Origin: JAVJPJ01 sp040217295 | Lineage (GTDB): Bacteria > Pseudomonadota > Alphaproteobacteria > Rhodobacterales > Rhodobacteraceae | DNA: 21,534 nt | Direction: 5' to 3' | Assembly (NCBI GenBank): GCA_964460185.1 | Contig: CAYWTM010000052.1 | Span: 1 to 21,534, forward strand | Shown: one piece after another, positions 7,104 to 16,384 of the stretch | How positions within the stretch are numbered: the first letter of the stretch is position 1 | How the letters are laid out: every line of letters begins with the position of its first letter | The notes under the pieces: model-generated | What the model was told of the DNA's origin: nothing | The model's input: the letters and a program-made list of their open reading frames with translations, nothing else | Databases searched by the model: none | Program-made: the position numbers and the translations under genes

Positions 7104-8948
7104 ATGTTCCGCTTTTTCGAAAACCTGGTCGATCCCTTTACAGGGTATTCACAATCCGACGCACCGCCGCGCCGGTTGTGGCCATTTTTGTGGGACTACT
7201 CGCAACCCTTCAAGGGACTGTTCTTTATAACCGCTATTTCGGCAATAGCGGTTGCAGTCATCGAGATCGGGCTGATCTGGTACATGGGGCGGGTCGTCGA
7301 CCTGCTGTCGACCGACAGTCCGACCGAGATTTTGGCGGCGCATGGGTGGGAGTTTCTGGCCGCCGCAGTGTTCATCCTGACGCTCAGGCCCCTGATCCAG
7401 GGGATCAACGTCGCGCTGTTGAACAACGCGATCCTGCCGCAGTTCGGCGCGCTGGTCCGCTGGCGCGCGCACAGGCAGGTGTTGCGCCAGCCCGTGGGCT
7501 GGTTCGAAAACGATTTTGCCGGTCGCATCGCCAACAGGATCATGCAGACACCGACCAGCGCGGGCGACGCGATTTTCCAGGTTTTCGATGCGATCACCTT
7601 TGCGCTCGCCTACCTGATCGGTGCCGCGATCCTGCTGGCCGACGCGGATCTGCGGCTTGCCGCGCCCCTGGTGATCTGGCTGGGTCTCTACGGGTTGCTG
7701 TTGCGCTGGACGATGCGCCGCGTCGGACCCGCCTCCAAGGCCAGCGCCGACGCCCGGTCCATGACGACCGGCCGCGTGGTGGACAGTTACACCAACATTC
7801 ATTCGGTCAAGCTGTTCGCCCATCATGACAACGAAATCGCCTATGCGCGCGAAGCCATCGAGGAAACCCGCGAAACCTTTGCCCGCGAGATGCGGATCTT
7901 CACGATCATGGATGTGGTGCTCACGGCGTTGAACGGGTTTCTGATCGTCGCCGTCGTCGGTTGGGCGATCTGGCTCTGGTCGGTCGGGCAGACAAGCGTG
8001 GGGGCAGTGGCCGCCGCAACCGCCCTGACCTTGCGGCTGAACGCCATGACCGGGTGGATCATGTGGGCGGTATCGACCCTGTTCCGGTCGCTTGGCGTGG
8101 TGGCCGAGGGGATGGAAACGATCACCGATCCCGTCACCCTGACCGATGGCCCCGACGCCAAGCCGCTTCAGCTCAGCAAGGGAGAAGTCCGGTTCAACCA
8201 GGTCAGCCATCACTACGGACGCGGCGCAGGCGGTCTGGACCAGATCGAGTTTACAATTCAGCCCGGCGAAAAGGTGGGCCTGGTGGGCCGCTCTGGCGCA
8301 GGGAAATCCACCTTGGTCAAGCTGCTCTTGCGGTTTTACGACGTTGAAGGCGGCCAGATCCTGATCGACGGACAGGACGTGCGCCAGGTCACCCAGGACA
8401 GTCTGCGCGGTGCGATCGGGATGGTGCAGCAGGACAGTTCGCTTCTGCACCGGTCCGTGCGCGACAACATCCTGTACGGACGCCCCGATGCCAGCGAGGC
8501 CGACATGATCGCGGCCGCGCAAAGGGCCGAAGCCCATGACTTCATCCTGGACCTGGAAGATCCCGAGGGCCGCACGGGCTATGACGCTCACGTGGGCGAG
8601 CGCGGGGTGAAGCTGTCCGGCGGGCAGCGGCAGCGCGTGTCCCTTGCCCGCGTGATCCTGAAAGACGCGCCGATCCTGGTGCTGGACGAGGCGACAAGCG
8701 CGCTTGACAGCGAGGTCGAGGCCACCATCCAGAAGACGCTTTACGGCGTGATGCAGGGCAAGACCGTCATCGCCATCGCGCACCGCCTGTCGACCATCGC
8801 GCAGATGGACCGGATCGTGGTGCTGGAGGACGGGCGTATCGCGGAACAGGGCACTCATACCGAGCTTTTGGCCCGGAACGGGCTATATGCCGGGTTCTGG
8901 GCGCGTCAATCGGGTGGGTTCATCGGAACCGAAGAGGCTGCGGAATGA
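7104..8948 (+). CDS. ABC exporter half-transporter 1 (fused membrane and ATPase domains)
   Basis: Type IV (B-family exporter) half-transporter of 614 residues. The N-terminal half has about six membrane helices (first near residues 35-60), and the C-terminal half is a complete nucleotide-binding domain. Walker A (GRSGAGKST) begins near 395 and signature LSGGQ near 504. Walker B ILVLDEAT, with its catalytic glutamate, is near 524-531. The switch histidine lies in IAHRLST near 558. All catalytic motifs are intact. I chose the ATG at 7104 (MFRFFENLVDP), which aligns with the N-terminus of the next gene; a start at 7044 would add 20 residues. The gene overlaps its paralogue downstream by four bases, suggesting a heterodimer. 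The substrate is unknown; lipid, drug or peptide export are all possible. Confidence 0.92.
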   Translation: MFRFFENLVDPFTGYSQSDAPPRRLWPFLWDYSQPFKGLFFITAISAIAVAVIEIGLIWYMGRVVDLLSTDSPTEILAAHGWEFLAAAVFILTLRPLIQGINVALLNNAILPQFGALVRWRAHRQVLRQPVGWFENDFAGRIANRIMQTPTSAGDAIFQVFDAITFALAYLIGAAILLADADLRLAAPLVIWLGLYGLLLRWTMRRVGPASKASADARSMTTGRVVDSYTNIHSVKLFAHHDNEIAYAREAIEETRETFAREMRIFTIMDVVLTALNGFLIVAVVGWAIWLWSVGQTSVGAVAAATALTLRLNAMTGWIMWAVSTLFRSLGVVAEGMETITDPVTLTDGPDAKPLQLSKGEVRFNQVSHHYGRGAGGLDQIEFTIQPGEKVGLVGRSGAGKSTLVKLLLRFYDVEGGQILIDGQDVRQVTQDSLRGAIGMVQQDSSLLHRSVRDNILYGRPDASEADMIAAAQRAEAHDFILDLEDPEGRTGYDAHVGERGVKLSGGQRQRVSLARVILKDAPILVLDEATSALDSEVEATIQKTLYGVMQGKTVIAIAHRLSTIAQMDRIVVLEDGRIAEQGTHTELLARNGLYAGFWARQSGGFIGTEEAAE

Positions 8949-10801
8949 CGGCGATACGGTCTCTTCTCCATTGGTTGTCGACGCTGATCGACCCCTTCGC
9001 CGCGCCCGACGGGCCGCCGCCACGTGTCTTGTGGCCCTTCATCAAATGGTGCCTGTCCGGGTCATGGGGCGTGATCATCCTGGCCGGTGCCTTGTCTGGC
9101 CTGGCCGGCGTGATGGAGGTCGGCGCAGCCTATCTGCTGGGGGTGGTGATCGACACCACCACCGCGGATGCGACAGACGGTTATTTCGCCAATCACCTGC
9201 TGCTGATCCTTGGCTACGTGGGGTTCTACCTCCTGCTCAGGCCGTTGTTTTTCGGCGCGTCGGCCGCGTTCAACGGGATCGTTTTGCCGCCGAACCTTTC
9301 GCCGCTGATCCAGTCGCGGCTGCATCGCTGGTCGCTTGGCCATGACATCCGGTTCTTCGACAATGATTTCGCGGGGCGTATCGCGCAAAAACAGCTGCAA
9401 ACCGCCACGGCGCTGGTCAACGTGGTAACCGAGGTCATCAACGCCGCCGCGTTTGCGGTGGCGACGTTGGTCGGATCGGTCGCGATGCTGGCGCTGATAG
9501 ATTGGCGGATGGCAGCAGCGCTTTCGGTCTGGCTGGTGATGTATTTCGCGATGATTTCATGGTTCTTGCCCCGTATTCGCAAACGGGCCAAGGCGCGTGC
9601 GGCAGCACGGGCGAACGTGACCGGGCAGGTCGTGGATACCATCACCAATATCAAGACCGTAAAGCTGTTCGGCCACACAGATCACGAAGACCGTGCCGCC
9701 ACCGGGGCCATGTCGACCTATCGCGATACGTCGCTGTCCTTCGGGTATCTGTCGACGGGGTTCCGCTTTGCCCTGATGGCGACGGCCGGTTTGCTTCCGG
9801 TCCTTCTGGTTCTCGGGGCTGTCCTGATCTGGCAGACCGGTGGCGCCACACCGGGTGAAATCGCGGCCACGGGCGCAATCGCGATGCGGATTTCGCAAAT
9901 GACGGGCTGGGTGAGTTTCACGCTGATGGGGATCTACGCCAATGTCGGCGAAGTTGAGGACGGGATGCGCACCCTCACCCCGCCCCACGGCCTGACCGAC
10001 ACCGACGGCGCGCCGCCGATGCCCAGGATCGAGGGGCGCATCTCGTTCGAAGGCGTCAGCTTTGCCTACGGGCAACGGGTCGGCGGGCTGGAGAATGTGG
10101 ACCTCGAGATCGCGCCGGGTGAAAAACTCGGGATCGTGGGGGCCTCCGGCGCGGGTAAATCGACGCTCGTGGCGTTGTTGCTCAGGTTGTATGACACGGA
10201 AAAGGGCCGGGTCGCGGTCGATGGCCGCGACGTGCGCGAGGTGGAACAGGACAGCCTGCGCCAGCAGATCGCGATGGTCACGCAAGATACGGCGATGTTC
10301 AACCGGTCGGCCTATGACAACATCCTTTACGGGCGACCCGAGGCGACCAAGGCCGAGGTTCTGGCCGCCGCCGAGCGGGCCGAGGCGCACGCGTTCATCC
10401 TTGGTCTCGAAGATCACCGGGGCCGCACCGGCTATGAGGCGTATCTTGGCGAACGCGGCGTGAAACTGTCCGGCGGGCAGCGGCAGCGGATCGCGCTGGC
10501 CCGTGCGTTTCTGAAAGACGCGCCGGTCCTGGTGCTGGACGAGGCGACCAGCGCGCTCGATAGCGAGGTCGAGGCCGCTATCCAGGATACCCTGGCCGAG
10601 ATCATGGAGGGCAAGACCGTGATCGCCATTGCCCACCGGTTGTCGACGCTATCGGTGATGGACAGGATCGTGGTGATGGCCGACGGCCGCATCGTCGAGG
10701 ATGGCACCCATGACAGCCTGCTTGCGGAAAGCGGGCTTTATGCGCGATTCTGGTCACGCCAATCGGGTGGCTTCATCGGGGTGGCCGACGCTGCTGAATG
10801 A
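8945..10801 (+). CDS. ABC exporter half-transporter 2 (paralogue of the preceding gene)
   Basis: A 618-residue fused permease-ATPase with the same layout as its neighbour. Membrane helices start near residue 38. Walker A (GASGAGKST) is near 399, LSGGQ near 508, and Walker B VLVLDEAT with catalytic glutamate follows. The switch histidine is in IAHRLST. Similarity to the first half-transporter covers the N-terminal DPF...PPPRVLWPF region and the C-terminal tail (FWSRQSGGFIG against FWARQSGGFIG), so the pair arose by tandem duplication. Unlike many heterodimeric exporters, neither copy shows a degenerate ATP site by these motifs. The ATGA overlap with the upstream gene points to coupled, near-equal synthesis. 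The VOC gene follows after 61 bases. Substrate cannot be inferred. Confidence 0.92.
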   Translation: MTAIRSLLHWLSTLIDPFAAPDGPPPRVLWPFIKWCLSGSWGVIILAGALSGLAGVMEVGAAYLLGVVIDTTTADATDGYFANHLLLILGYVGFYLLLRPLFFGASAAFNGIVLPPNLSPLIQSRLHRWSLGHDIRFFDNDFAGRIAQKQLQTATALVNVVTEVINAAAFAVATLVGSVAMLALIDWRMAAALSVWLVMYFAMISWFLPRIRKRAKARAAARANVTGQVVDTITNIKTVKLFGHTDHEDRAATGAMSTYRDTSLSFGYLSTGFRFALMATAGLLPVLLVLGAVLIWQTGGATPGEIAATGAIAMRISQMTGWVSFTLMGIYANVGEVEDGMRTLTPPHGLTDTDGAPPMPRIEGRISFEGVSFAYGQRVGGLENVDLEIAPGEKLGIVGASGAGKSTLVALLLRLYDTEKGRVAVDGRDVREVEQDSLRQQIAMVTQDTAMFNRSAYDNILYGRPEATKAEVLAAAERAEAHAFILGLEDHRGRTGYEAYLGERGVKLSGGQRQRIALARAFLKDAPVLVLDEATSALDSEVEAAIQDTLAEIMEGKTVIAIAHRLSTLSVMDRIVVMADGRIVEDGTHDSLLAESGLYARFWSRQSGGFIGVADAAE

Positions 10802-10862
10802 GGCTGGTCTTTACGGTCGGGCTGGGGCAGCTTCGCGCCCGTATCGGAACCGGAGCTTTGCC

Positions 10863-11285
10863 ATGGATCTTGAAACCGTTGCCGCAGATGCCCTTGGCCG
10901 CAGCCTCAAGGGTATGGGCCTGAACCTGCTGAGCCGGGATGTCCGTGGCTTTGCGGCGTTTCTGGGGGATGTGTTCGGTATGTCCGTTCACCGTGTGTCG
11001 GATGATTTCGCGATTGCCCGTCACGATGGCATGACGATGCAGATCCATGCCGACGGCACGTATGGCGCGCACCCGCTGCCCCGGCTGATCCCGGAAAATC
11101 CGCCGCGCGGCGGGGGTGTTCAGATCTACCTGTTCGGGATCGACCCCGATGCCGCCATTGCCCGCGCCGAGGCGCGCGGCGACATGGTGCTGGAACCCGC
11201 GTCCGACAAGCCCCATGGCCTGCGCGAAGGCACCATCCTCAGCGTCGAGGGATACGCGTTCAGCCCGGCGGTCCCAAGCGCATGA
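10863..11285 (+). CDS. VOC / glyoxalase-fold protein, function unknown
   Basis: A 140-residue protein with the beta-alpha-beta-beta-beta pattern of the vicinal-oxygen-chelate superfamily. The opening LNLLSRDVRGFAAFLGDVFGM (residues 19-39) resembles the first module. A second module begins near GGVQIYLFGIDPD. Members include dioxygenases, lyases and resistance proteins. Only scattered possible metal ligands are visible (for example the His in MQIHAD), so I give no reaction. The ATG at 10863 follows GGAG at 10852-10855. The ATG at 10798 that overlaps the ABC stop is in another frame. Its stop overlaps the methyltransferase start as ATGA, so it is co-translated with that gene. It could be a binding protein rather than an enzyme. 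Confidence 0.8.
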   Translation: MDLETVAADALGRSLKGMGLNLLSRDVRGFAAFLGDVFGMSVHRVSDDFAIARHDGMTMQIHADGTYGAHPLPRLIPENPPRGGGVQIYLFGIDPDAAIARAEARGDMVLEPASDKPHGLREGTILSVEGYAFSPAVPSA

Positions 11286-12514
11286 GCGATGCCCCGCTGA
11301 CCATAGAACGGCTTGGCCATCGCGGTGACGGCATCGCCGCCGGCCCTGTGTTCGTGCCGCTCAGTTTGCCCGGTGAAACCGTGCAGGGCCTGCGCGACGG
11401 TGACCGCATCGATGCGCCCCGCATCGTGACGCCGTCGCCCGATCGCGTGTCGGCGCCGTGTTCCCATTTCAAGCAATGCGGGGGCTGCGCCCTGATGCAT
11501 GCCTCCGACCCGTTTCTGGCGCGCTGGAAGGCCGAGGTGGTCGTGGCCGCCTTGGCCGCGCACGGCATCACGGCACCGATCCGCGATACCGTGACCTCGC
11601 CCGCGCGGTCGCGGCGGCGCGCGACCCTTGCGGGGCGGCGCACCAAGAAGGGGGCGTTGGTGGGATTCCACGCGCGCCGGTCCGACGTGATCGTTCCCCT
11701 GACCGAGTGTCATGTGCTTGCCCCGCCCCTGTTCGAGCTGATCCCGGTGCTGGAACAGATCACGCGCCTTGCGGGATCGCGCGGCGGAACGCTGGCCTTT
11801 GCCCTGACCCTTACGGAAACAGGCATTGATTGCGCGGTGACAGGGGGCAAGCCGCTGGATGGGCCGCTGCGCGCGCAGCTGCCCCAATTTCGGGACAGGA
11901 TCACGCGGCTGATCTGGGATGGTGAACCGGTCTATTTCGATGCCGCCCCGGTTGTCCGGTTTGGCGGCGTCGCGGTGTCGCCGCCCGCGGGGGCCTTTTT
12001 GCAGGCCACGGTCGAAGGCCAGCAGGCGCTGACCGACGCGGTGGTCGAGGCGACGCAGGGCGCGCGGTCCATCGCCGATTTGTTCGCCGGGTGCGGGACC
12101 TTTACCTTGCCGCTGGCCAAACGCGTGCCGGTGCATGCTGTCGAAGGGGCCAAGGACCTGACCGATGCGCTGGACCATGCCATGCGCCACGCGCAGGGCC
12201 TGAAACCGGTCACGACCGAAGTGCGCGATCTGTTTCGTCGCCCGCTCTTGCCCGAGACCCTGGGTAAATTCGATGCCGTTGTCATCGACCCCCCTCGTGC
12301 CGGTGCCGAGGCGCAGACCGCCGAGATTGCCGAGGCAAAGGTGCCGCGCGTGGCCATGGTGTCTTGCAACCCGACCACATTTGCACGCGATGCGGCACTG
12401 CTCATCCGGGCCGGATATCGCCTCAATTGGGTGCAAGTGGTGGACCAATTCCGCTGGACTCCCCATGTGGAACTTGCGGCAAGCCTCACCTTGCCCCATG
12501 TGACGGGCGAATGA
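11282..12514 (+). CDS. Fe-S class I SAM-dependent RNA uracil-5-methyltransferase, RlmD/TrmA family
   Basis: Predicted to methylate C5 of a uridine in rRNA or tRNA. The 410-residue protein starts with a TRAM-like RNA-binding region (residues 1-50). The [4Fe-4S] cysteines follow, as Cys60-x5-Cys66-x2-Cys69 with a fourth, Cys143. The spacing matches that of E. coli RlmD (RumA). The C-terminal Rossmann methyltransferase has the SAM motif DLFAGCGTFTLPLA and the motif DPPRAGA. The catalytic cysteine is in VSCNPTTFARD, and the closing FRWTPHVE would hold the general base. The start overlaps the VOC stop (ATGA). Nine bases separate it from the sodium-channel gene, whose ribosome binding site overlaps this stop. 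Whether it acts on 23S rRNA U1939, U747 or tRNA U54 cannot be decided here. Confidence 0.92.
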   Translation: MSDAPLTIERLGHRGDGIAAGPVFVPLSLPGETVQGLRDGDRIDAPRIVTPSPDRVSAPCSHFKQCGGCALMHASDPFLARWKAEVVVAALAAHGITAPIRDTVTSPARSRRRATLAGRRTKKGALVGFHARRSDVIVPLTECHVLAPPLFELIPVLEQITRLAGSRGGTLAFALTLTETGIDCAVTGGKPLDGPLRAQLPQFRDRITRLIWDGEPVYFDAAPVVRFGGVAVSPPAGAFLQATVEGQQALTDAVVEATQGARSIADLFAGCGTFTLPLAKRVPVHAVEGAKDLTDALDHAMRHAQGLKPVTTEVRDLFRRPLLPETLGKFDAVVIDPPRAGAEAQTAEIAEAKVPRVAMVSCNPTTFARDAALLIRAGYRLNWVQVVDQFRWTPHVELAASLTLPHVTGE

Positions 12515-12523
12515 GGGAACACG

Positions 12524-13312
<789 letters not shown>

Positions 13313-13330
13313 GGCGCGGTCTGACCCGTG

Positions 13331-15250
13331 CTACGCGCGTTTTTCCAACTGGGCGACGCCCAGGGTGTTGAGCACCTTGGCCACGATATCCTCGGCGTTC
13401 ATCTTGGCCACGTCATACATGGCCTCGGGGCTGGCCTGGTCGATGAAGATATCGGGCAGCACCATGGACCGGTATTTCAGCCCGGTGTCGAAGATGCCTT
13501 CTTCGGCCAGCAGTTGCGCCACGTGTGATCCAAATCCACCAACGGCACCCTCTTCCAGGGTGATCAGCGCCTCGTGGTGGCGGGCCAGCTGCAAGATCAT
13601 GTCGCGGTCCAGCGGCTTGGCGAAACGCGCATCCGCGATGGTGGGCGTGATGCCTTTCAGCGCCAGCGCCTCGGCCGCCTCCTGCACCTCTTTCAGCCGC
13701 GCCCCGAAATTCAGGATGGCGACGCGGTTGCCCTCGGCGATCATGCGGCCCTTGCCGATCTCGAGAACCTCACCGCGTTCCGGCATTTCGACGCCCACGC
13801 CTTCGCCACGCGGAAAGCGGAACGCCGAAGGCCGATCATCCAGCGAGAGAGAGGTCTTTACCATGTGCACCAGTTCGGCCTCGTCCGACGCGGCCATGAC
13901 GACAAAGCCCGGCAGGTTGGCAAGGAACGCCACGTCATAGCTTCCGGCATGGGTCGCCCCGTCGGCCCCGACCAGCCCGGCGCGGTCAATGGCGAACCGA
14001 ACGGGCAGGCGCTGAATGGCCACATCGTGGACCACCTGGTCATAGCCACGCTGCAGGAAAGTGGAATAAAGCGCGCAAACCGGCCGCATCCCGCCTGCGG
14101 CCATGCCCGCGCAGAATGTCACCGCATGCTGTTCGGCGATGCCGACATCGAAGGTGCGTTTGGGAAAGCGCGCCCCGAACTTATCCAGGCCGGTTCCATC
14201 GGGCATCGCGGCGGTGACGGCGACGATCCTGGGGTCGTCTTCGGCCTCGCGGATCAGGGTTTGCGCAAAGACCGATGTATAGGAGGGCGCGTTTGACGGA
14301 GCTTTCTTCTGCTCGCCGGTCTTGATGTCGAACTTGGCGGTGGCATGCCCGCGATCGGCGCGGTGTTCGGCATAGCCCTTGCCCTTCTTGGTGATCGCAT
14401 GGATCAGGATCGGGCCGTCGGCGCGGGCCTTGACGGTGCGCAGAACCGCCAGCAGCTGCTCCATATCGTGCCCATCGATCGGACCGACATAGGAAAAGCC
14501 AAGTTCCTCGAACAGGGTTCCGCCCACCGTGGCGGATTTCAAAAGCTCCTTGGCCCGGCGCGCGCCTTCCTGGAAGGGTTCGGGCAGCAGCGATACGGCA
14601 CTTTTGGCAGCGGCCTTGAGTTCCTGAAAGGGGGCCCCGGCATAAAGCCGCGACAGGTAGGATGACATCGCACCCGTTGGCGGTGCGATCGACATCTCGT
14701 TGTCATTCAGGATCACGATCAGCCGCTTGCCCAGGTGCCCCGCGTTGTTCATCGCCTCGTAGGCCATGCCGCCCGACAGCGCCCCGTCGCCGATCACCGC
14801 AATCGCGTCGCCGTGTCCGGTGTCACACACCCCACCAAGATCGCGTGCCACCGCAAAGCCGAGGGCTGCCGAGATACTTGTAGAAGAATGCGCCGCACCA
14901 AAGGGGTCATAGGGGCTTTCGCTGCGCTTGGTAAAACCCGAAAGCCCATCCTTTTGCCGGATCGTGCCCATGCGGTTGCGGCGTCCGGTCAGGATCTTGT
15001 GCGGATAGCATTGATGCGACACGTCCCAGATCAGTTTGTCGCGCGGCGTGTCGAAAACCGCGTGAATCGCAACGGTCATTTCCACCACGCCCAGACCCGC
15101 GCCGAAATGGCCGCCCGTTTGGCTGACAGACCAGATGGTTTCCGCACGCAGTTCTTCGGCAAGGCGGCGCAATTCGGAATCCGAGAACCGTTTCAGATCC
15201 TCTGGGGCGTTTACCCGGTCGAGCAACGGTGTTTGGGGGCGGGTCGTCAC
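13331..15250 (-). CDS. dxs: 1-deoxy-D-xylulose-5-phosphate synthase
   Basis: Thiamine-diphosphate enzyme that condenses pyruvate and glyceraldehyde-3-phosphate, the first and rate-limiting step of the MEP isoprenoid pathway. At 639 residues it has the usual full length. Visible landmarks are GGHFGAGLGVVEMT near residue 47, DVSHQCYPHKILTGR near 78, and the ThDP/Mg motif GDGALSGGMAYEAMNN near 150. The transketolase pyrimidine-domain stretch DVGIAEQHAVTFCAGMA follows, then the C-terminal transketolase domain. The start is GTG at 15250, supported by AAGGAAA seven bases upstream. No ATG lies at a better place. It is the last gene of the minus-strand operon, 21 bases after ispA, so the two isoprenoid enzymes are made together. 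It converges on the sodium-channel gene with only 18 bases between stops. Confidence 0.97.
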   Translation of the reverse strand: MTTRPQTPLLDRVNAPEDLKRFSDSELRRLAEELRAETIWSVSQTGGHFGAGLGVVEMTVAIHAVFDTPRDKLIWDVSHQCYPHKILTGRRNRMGTIRQKDGLSGFTKRSESPYDPFGAAHSSTSISAALGFAVARDLGGVCDTGHGDAIAVIGDGALSGGMAYEAMNNAGHLGKRLIVILNDNEMSIAPPTGAMSSYLSRLYAGAPFQELKAAAKSAVSLLPEPFQEGARRAKELLKSATVGGTLFEELGFSYVGPIDGHDMEQLLAVLRTVKARADGPILIHAITKKGKGYAEHRADRGHATAKFDIKTGEQKKAPSNAPSYTSVFAQTLIREAEDDPRIVAVTAAMPDGTGLDKFGARFPKRTFDVGIAEQHAVTFCAGMAAGGMRPVCALYSTFLQRGYDQVVHDVAIQRLPVRFAIDRAGLVGADGATHAGSYDVAFLANLPGFVVMAASDEAELVHMVKTSLSLDDRPSAFRFPRGEGVGVEMPERGEVLEIGKGRMIAEGNRVAILNFGARLKEVQEAAEALALKGITPTIADARFAKPLDRDMILQLARHHEALITLEEGAVGGFGSHVAQLLAEEGIFDTGLKYRSMVLPDIFIDQASPEAMYDVAKMNAEDIVAKVLNTLGVAQLEKRA

Positions 15251-15271
15251 GGTCTGCTTTCCTTGGTGGGC

Positions 15272-16138
15272 TTACTTGTCACGGTCGATGATGTAGTGTG
15301 CCAGATCTCGGAGATTATGCGCCTTTTTGCCGTAGGGGGCCAGTGCGGCTTCGGCTTGTGCCACCAGATCGGCGGCGCGGGCCTTGGCCCCCGCGAGTCC
15401 CAGAAGCGAGACAAAGGTCGCCTTGCCGGCAGCCGCATCCTTGTGCAGGGCCTTGCCGGCGGTCGTGGCATCGCCTTCAACGTCAAGGATGTCATCGGCA
15501 ATCTGAAAGGCAAGGCCGATGGCCCGCGCATAGGCACGCAGCGGTGCGGGGTCGGCGCGGCCCAGGATCGCGGCCGCCTCGGCAGGCCATTCGATCAGGC
15601 GACCGGTCTTGTTGGCCTGCAATTCGGTGATCTGATCCAGTGTAAGCGGGGTTGCGGCCGTTTCCGCCGCGATATCCTGCGCCTGTCCCAGAACCATGCC
15701 CTGCGCGCCCGAGGCACGGGCCAGCGACGCCACAAGCGCCACGCGCTGTGAATCATCCCCGGCGGCGGGTCTGGACAAAAGCTCGAACGCAAAGGTTTGC
15801 AGCGCGTCCCCCACCAGAATGGCGGTGGCCTCATCCCATTTCAGATGGACGGTCGGCTGCCCGCGCCGCAAATCGTCATCATCCATTGCGGGCAGGTCAT
15901 CATGCACAAGGCTGTAGGCATGCATGCATTCGATCGCGCCCGCCGCATGCAGCGCCTGCGTCGGCGGCATGTCGAACAGGGATGCGCATTCAAGTGCGAG
16001 GAACCCCCGCAGACGCTTGCCGCCGTTGGTGGCGTATCGCATGCCTTCGGCCACACGGTCGGGGCCAAGTGCCGCCAATTCGTTTGCCAGAAATTCAGAG
16101 ATCGCGCCCTGCGCGTCTCCCAGTGCGGCCCGAAACAC
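15272..16138 (-). CDS. ispA: Polyprenyl synthetase, farnesyl (or geranylgeranyl) diphosphate synthase
   Basis: Condenses isopentenyl diphosphate with allylic diphosphates to make the C15 (possibly C20) precursor of quinones, carotenoids and other terpenoids. The 288-residue protein has GGKRLR at 39-44 and the first aspartate-rich motif DDLPAMDDDD at 80-89 for Mg-diphosphate binding. The second motif, DDILD, is near residue 215 (FQIADDILDVEGD). The two-residue insert inside the first motif is typical of bacterial type II FPP synthases. The start is GTG at 16138, directly abutting the xseB stop (TAG-GTG), so it relies on coupling. Product length is inferred from family and context; the symbol follows from the xseB-ispA-dxs order. 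Confidence 0.93.
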   Translation of the reverse strand: MFRAALGDAQGAISEFLANELAALGPDRVAEGMRYATNGGKRLRGFLALECASLFDMPPTQALHAAGAIECMHAYSLVHDDLPAMDDDDLRRGQPTVHLKWDEATAILVGDALQTFAFELLSRPAAGDDSQRVALVASLARASGAQGMVLGQAQDIAAETAATPLTLDQITELQANKTGRLIEWPAEAAAILGRADPAPLRAYARAIGLAFQIADDILDVEGDATTAGKALHKDAAAGKATFVSLLGLAGAKARAADLVAQAEAALAPYGKKAHNLRDLAHYIIDRDK

Positions 16139-16384
16139 CTAGAGACCTTCGACCGGAGTACTGCCGGTGGGCTTTCCATTGGCGTCCAGCGTGATCTGGG
16201 CGACCTTTTCCTCGGCTTCTTTCAGCTTGGCCTCGCACCGGGCCTTGAGCGCGGCACCCCGTTCGTAAAGCTTGATCGAGTCTTCCAACGCCACATCGCC
16301 CCGATCAAGCGCGGTGACCACCTGTTCAAGCTCGCGGATCGCATCTTCGAAGCTCATCTCGTCGATGGGTTTTTGCTCACTCAT
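16139..16384 (-). CDS. xseB: Exodeoxyribonuclease VII small subunit
   Basis: Small helical subunit that binds XseA to form exonuclease VII, which degrades single-stranded DNA in both directions. The 81 residues match the family length. The conserved core FEDAIRELEQVVTALDRGD (residues 12-30) is followed by ALEDSIKLYERGAALKARC, which form the helical hairpin. The ATG at 16384 overlaps the upstream hydrolase stop as ATGA, and its TAG abuts the ispA start. xseA is not in the window. The placement between an HDAC-like gene and ispA is the common xseB-ispA-dxs context. Confidence 0.95.
   Translation of the reverse strand: MSEQKPIDEMSFEDAIRELEQVVTALDRGDVALEDSIKLYERGAALKARCEAKLKEAEEKVAQITLDANGKPTGSTPVEGL

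Noticed and set aside
7149..8858. A 569-codon open frame on the minus strand opposite the first ABC half-transporter.
   Set aside because: The plus strand encodes a complete exporter with all motifs; the antisense product has low-complexity, His/Gln/Asp-rich sequence and no family features.
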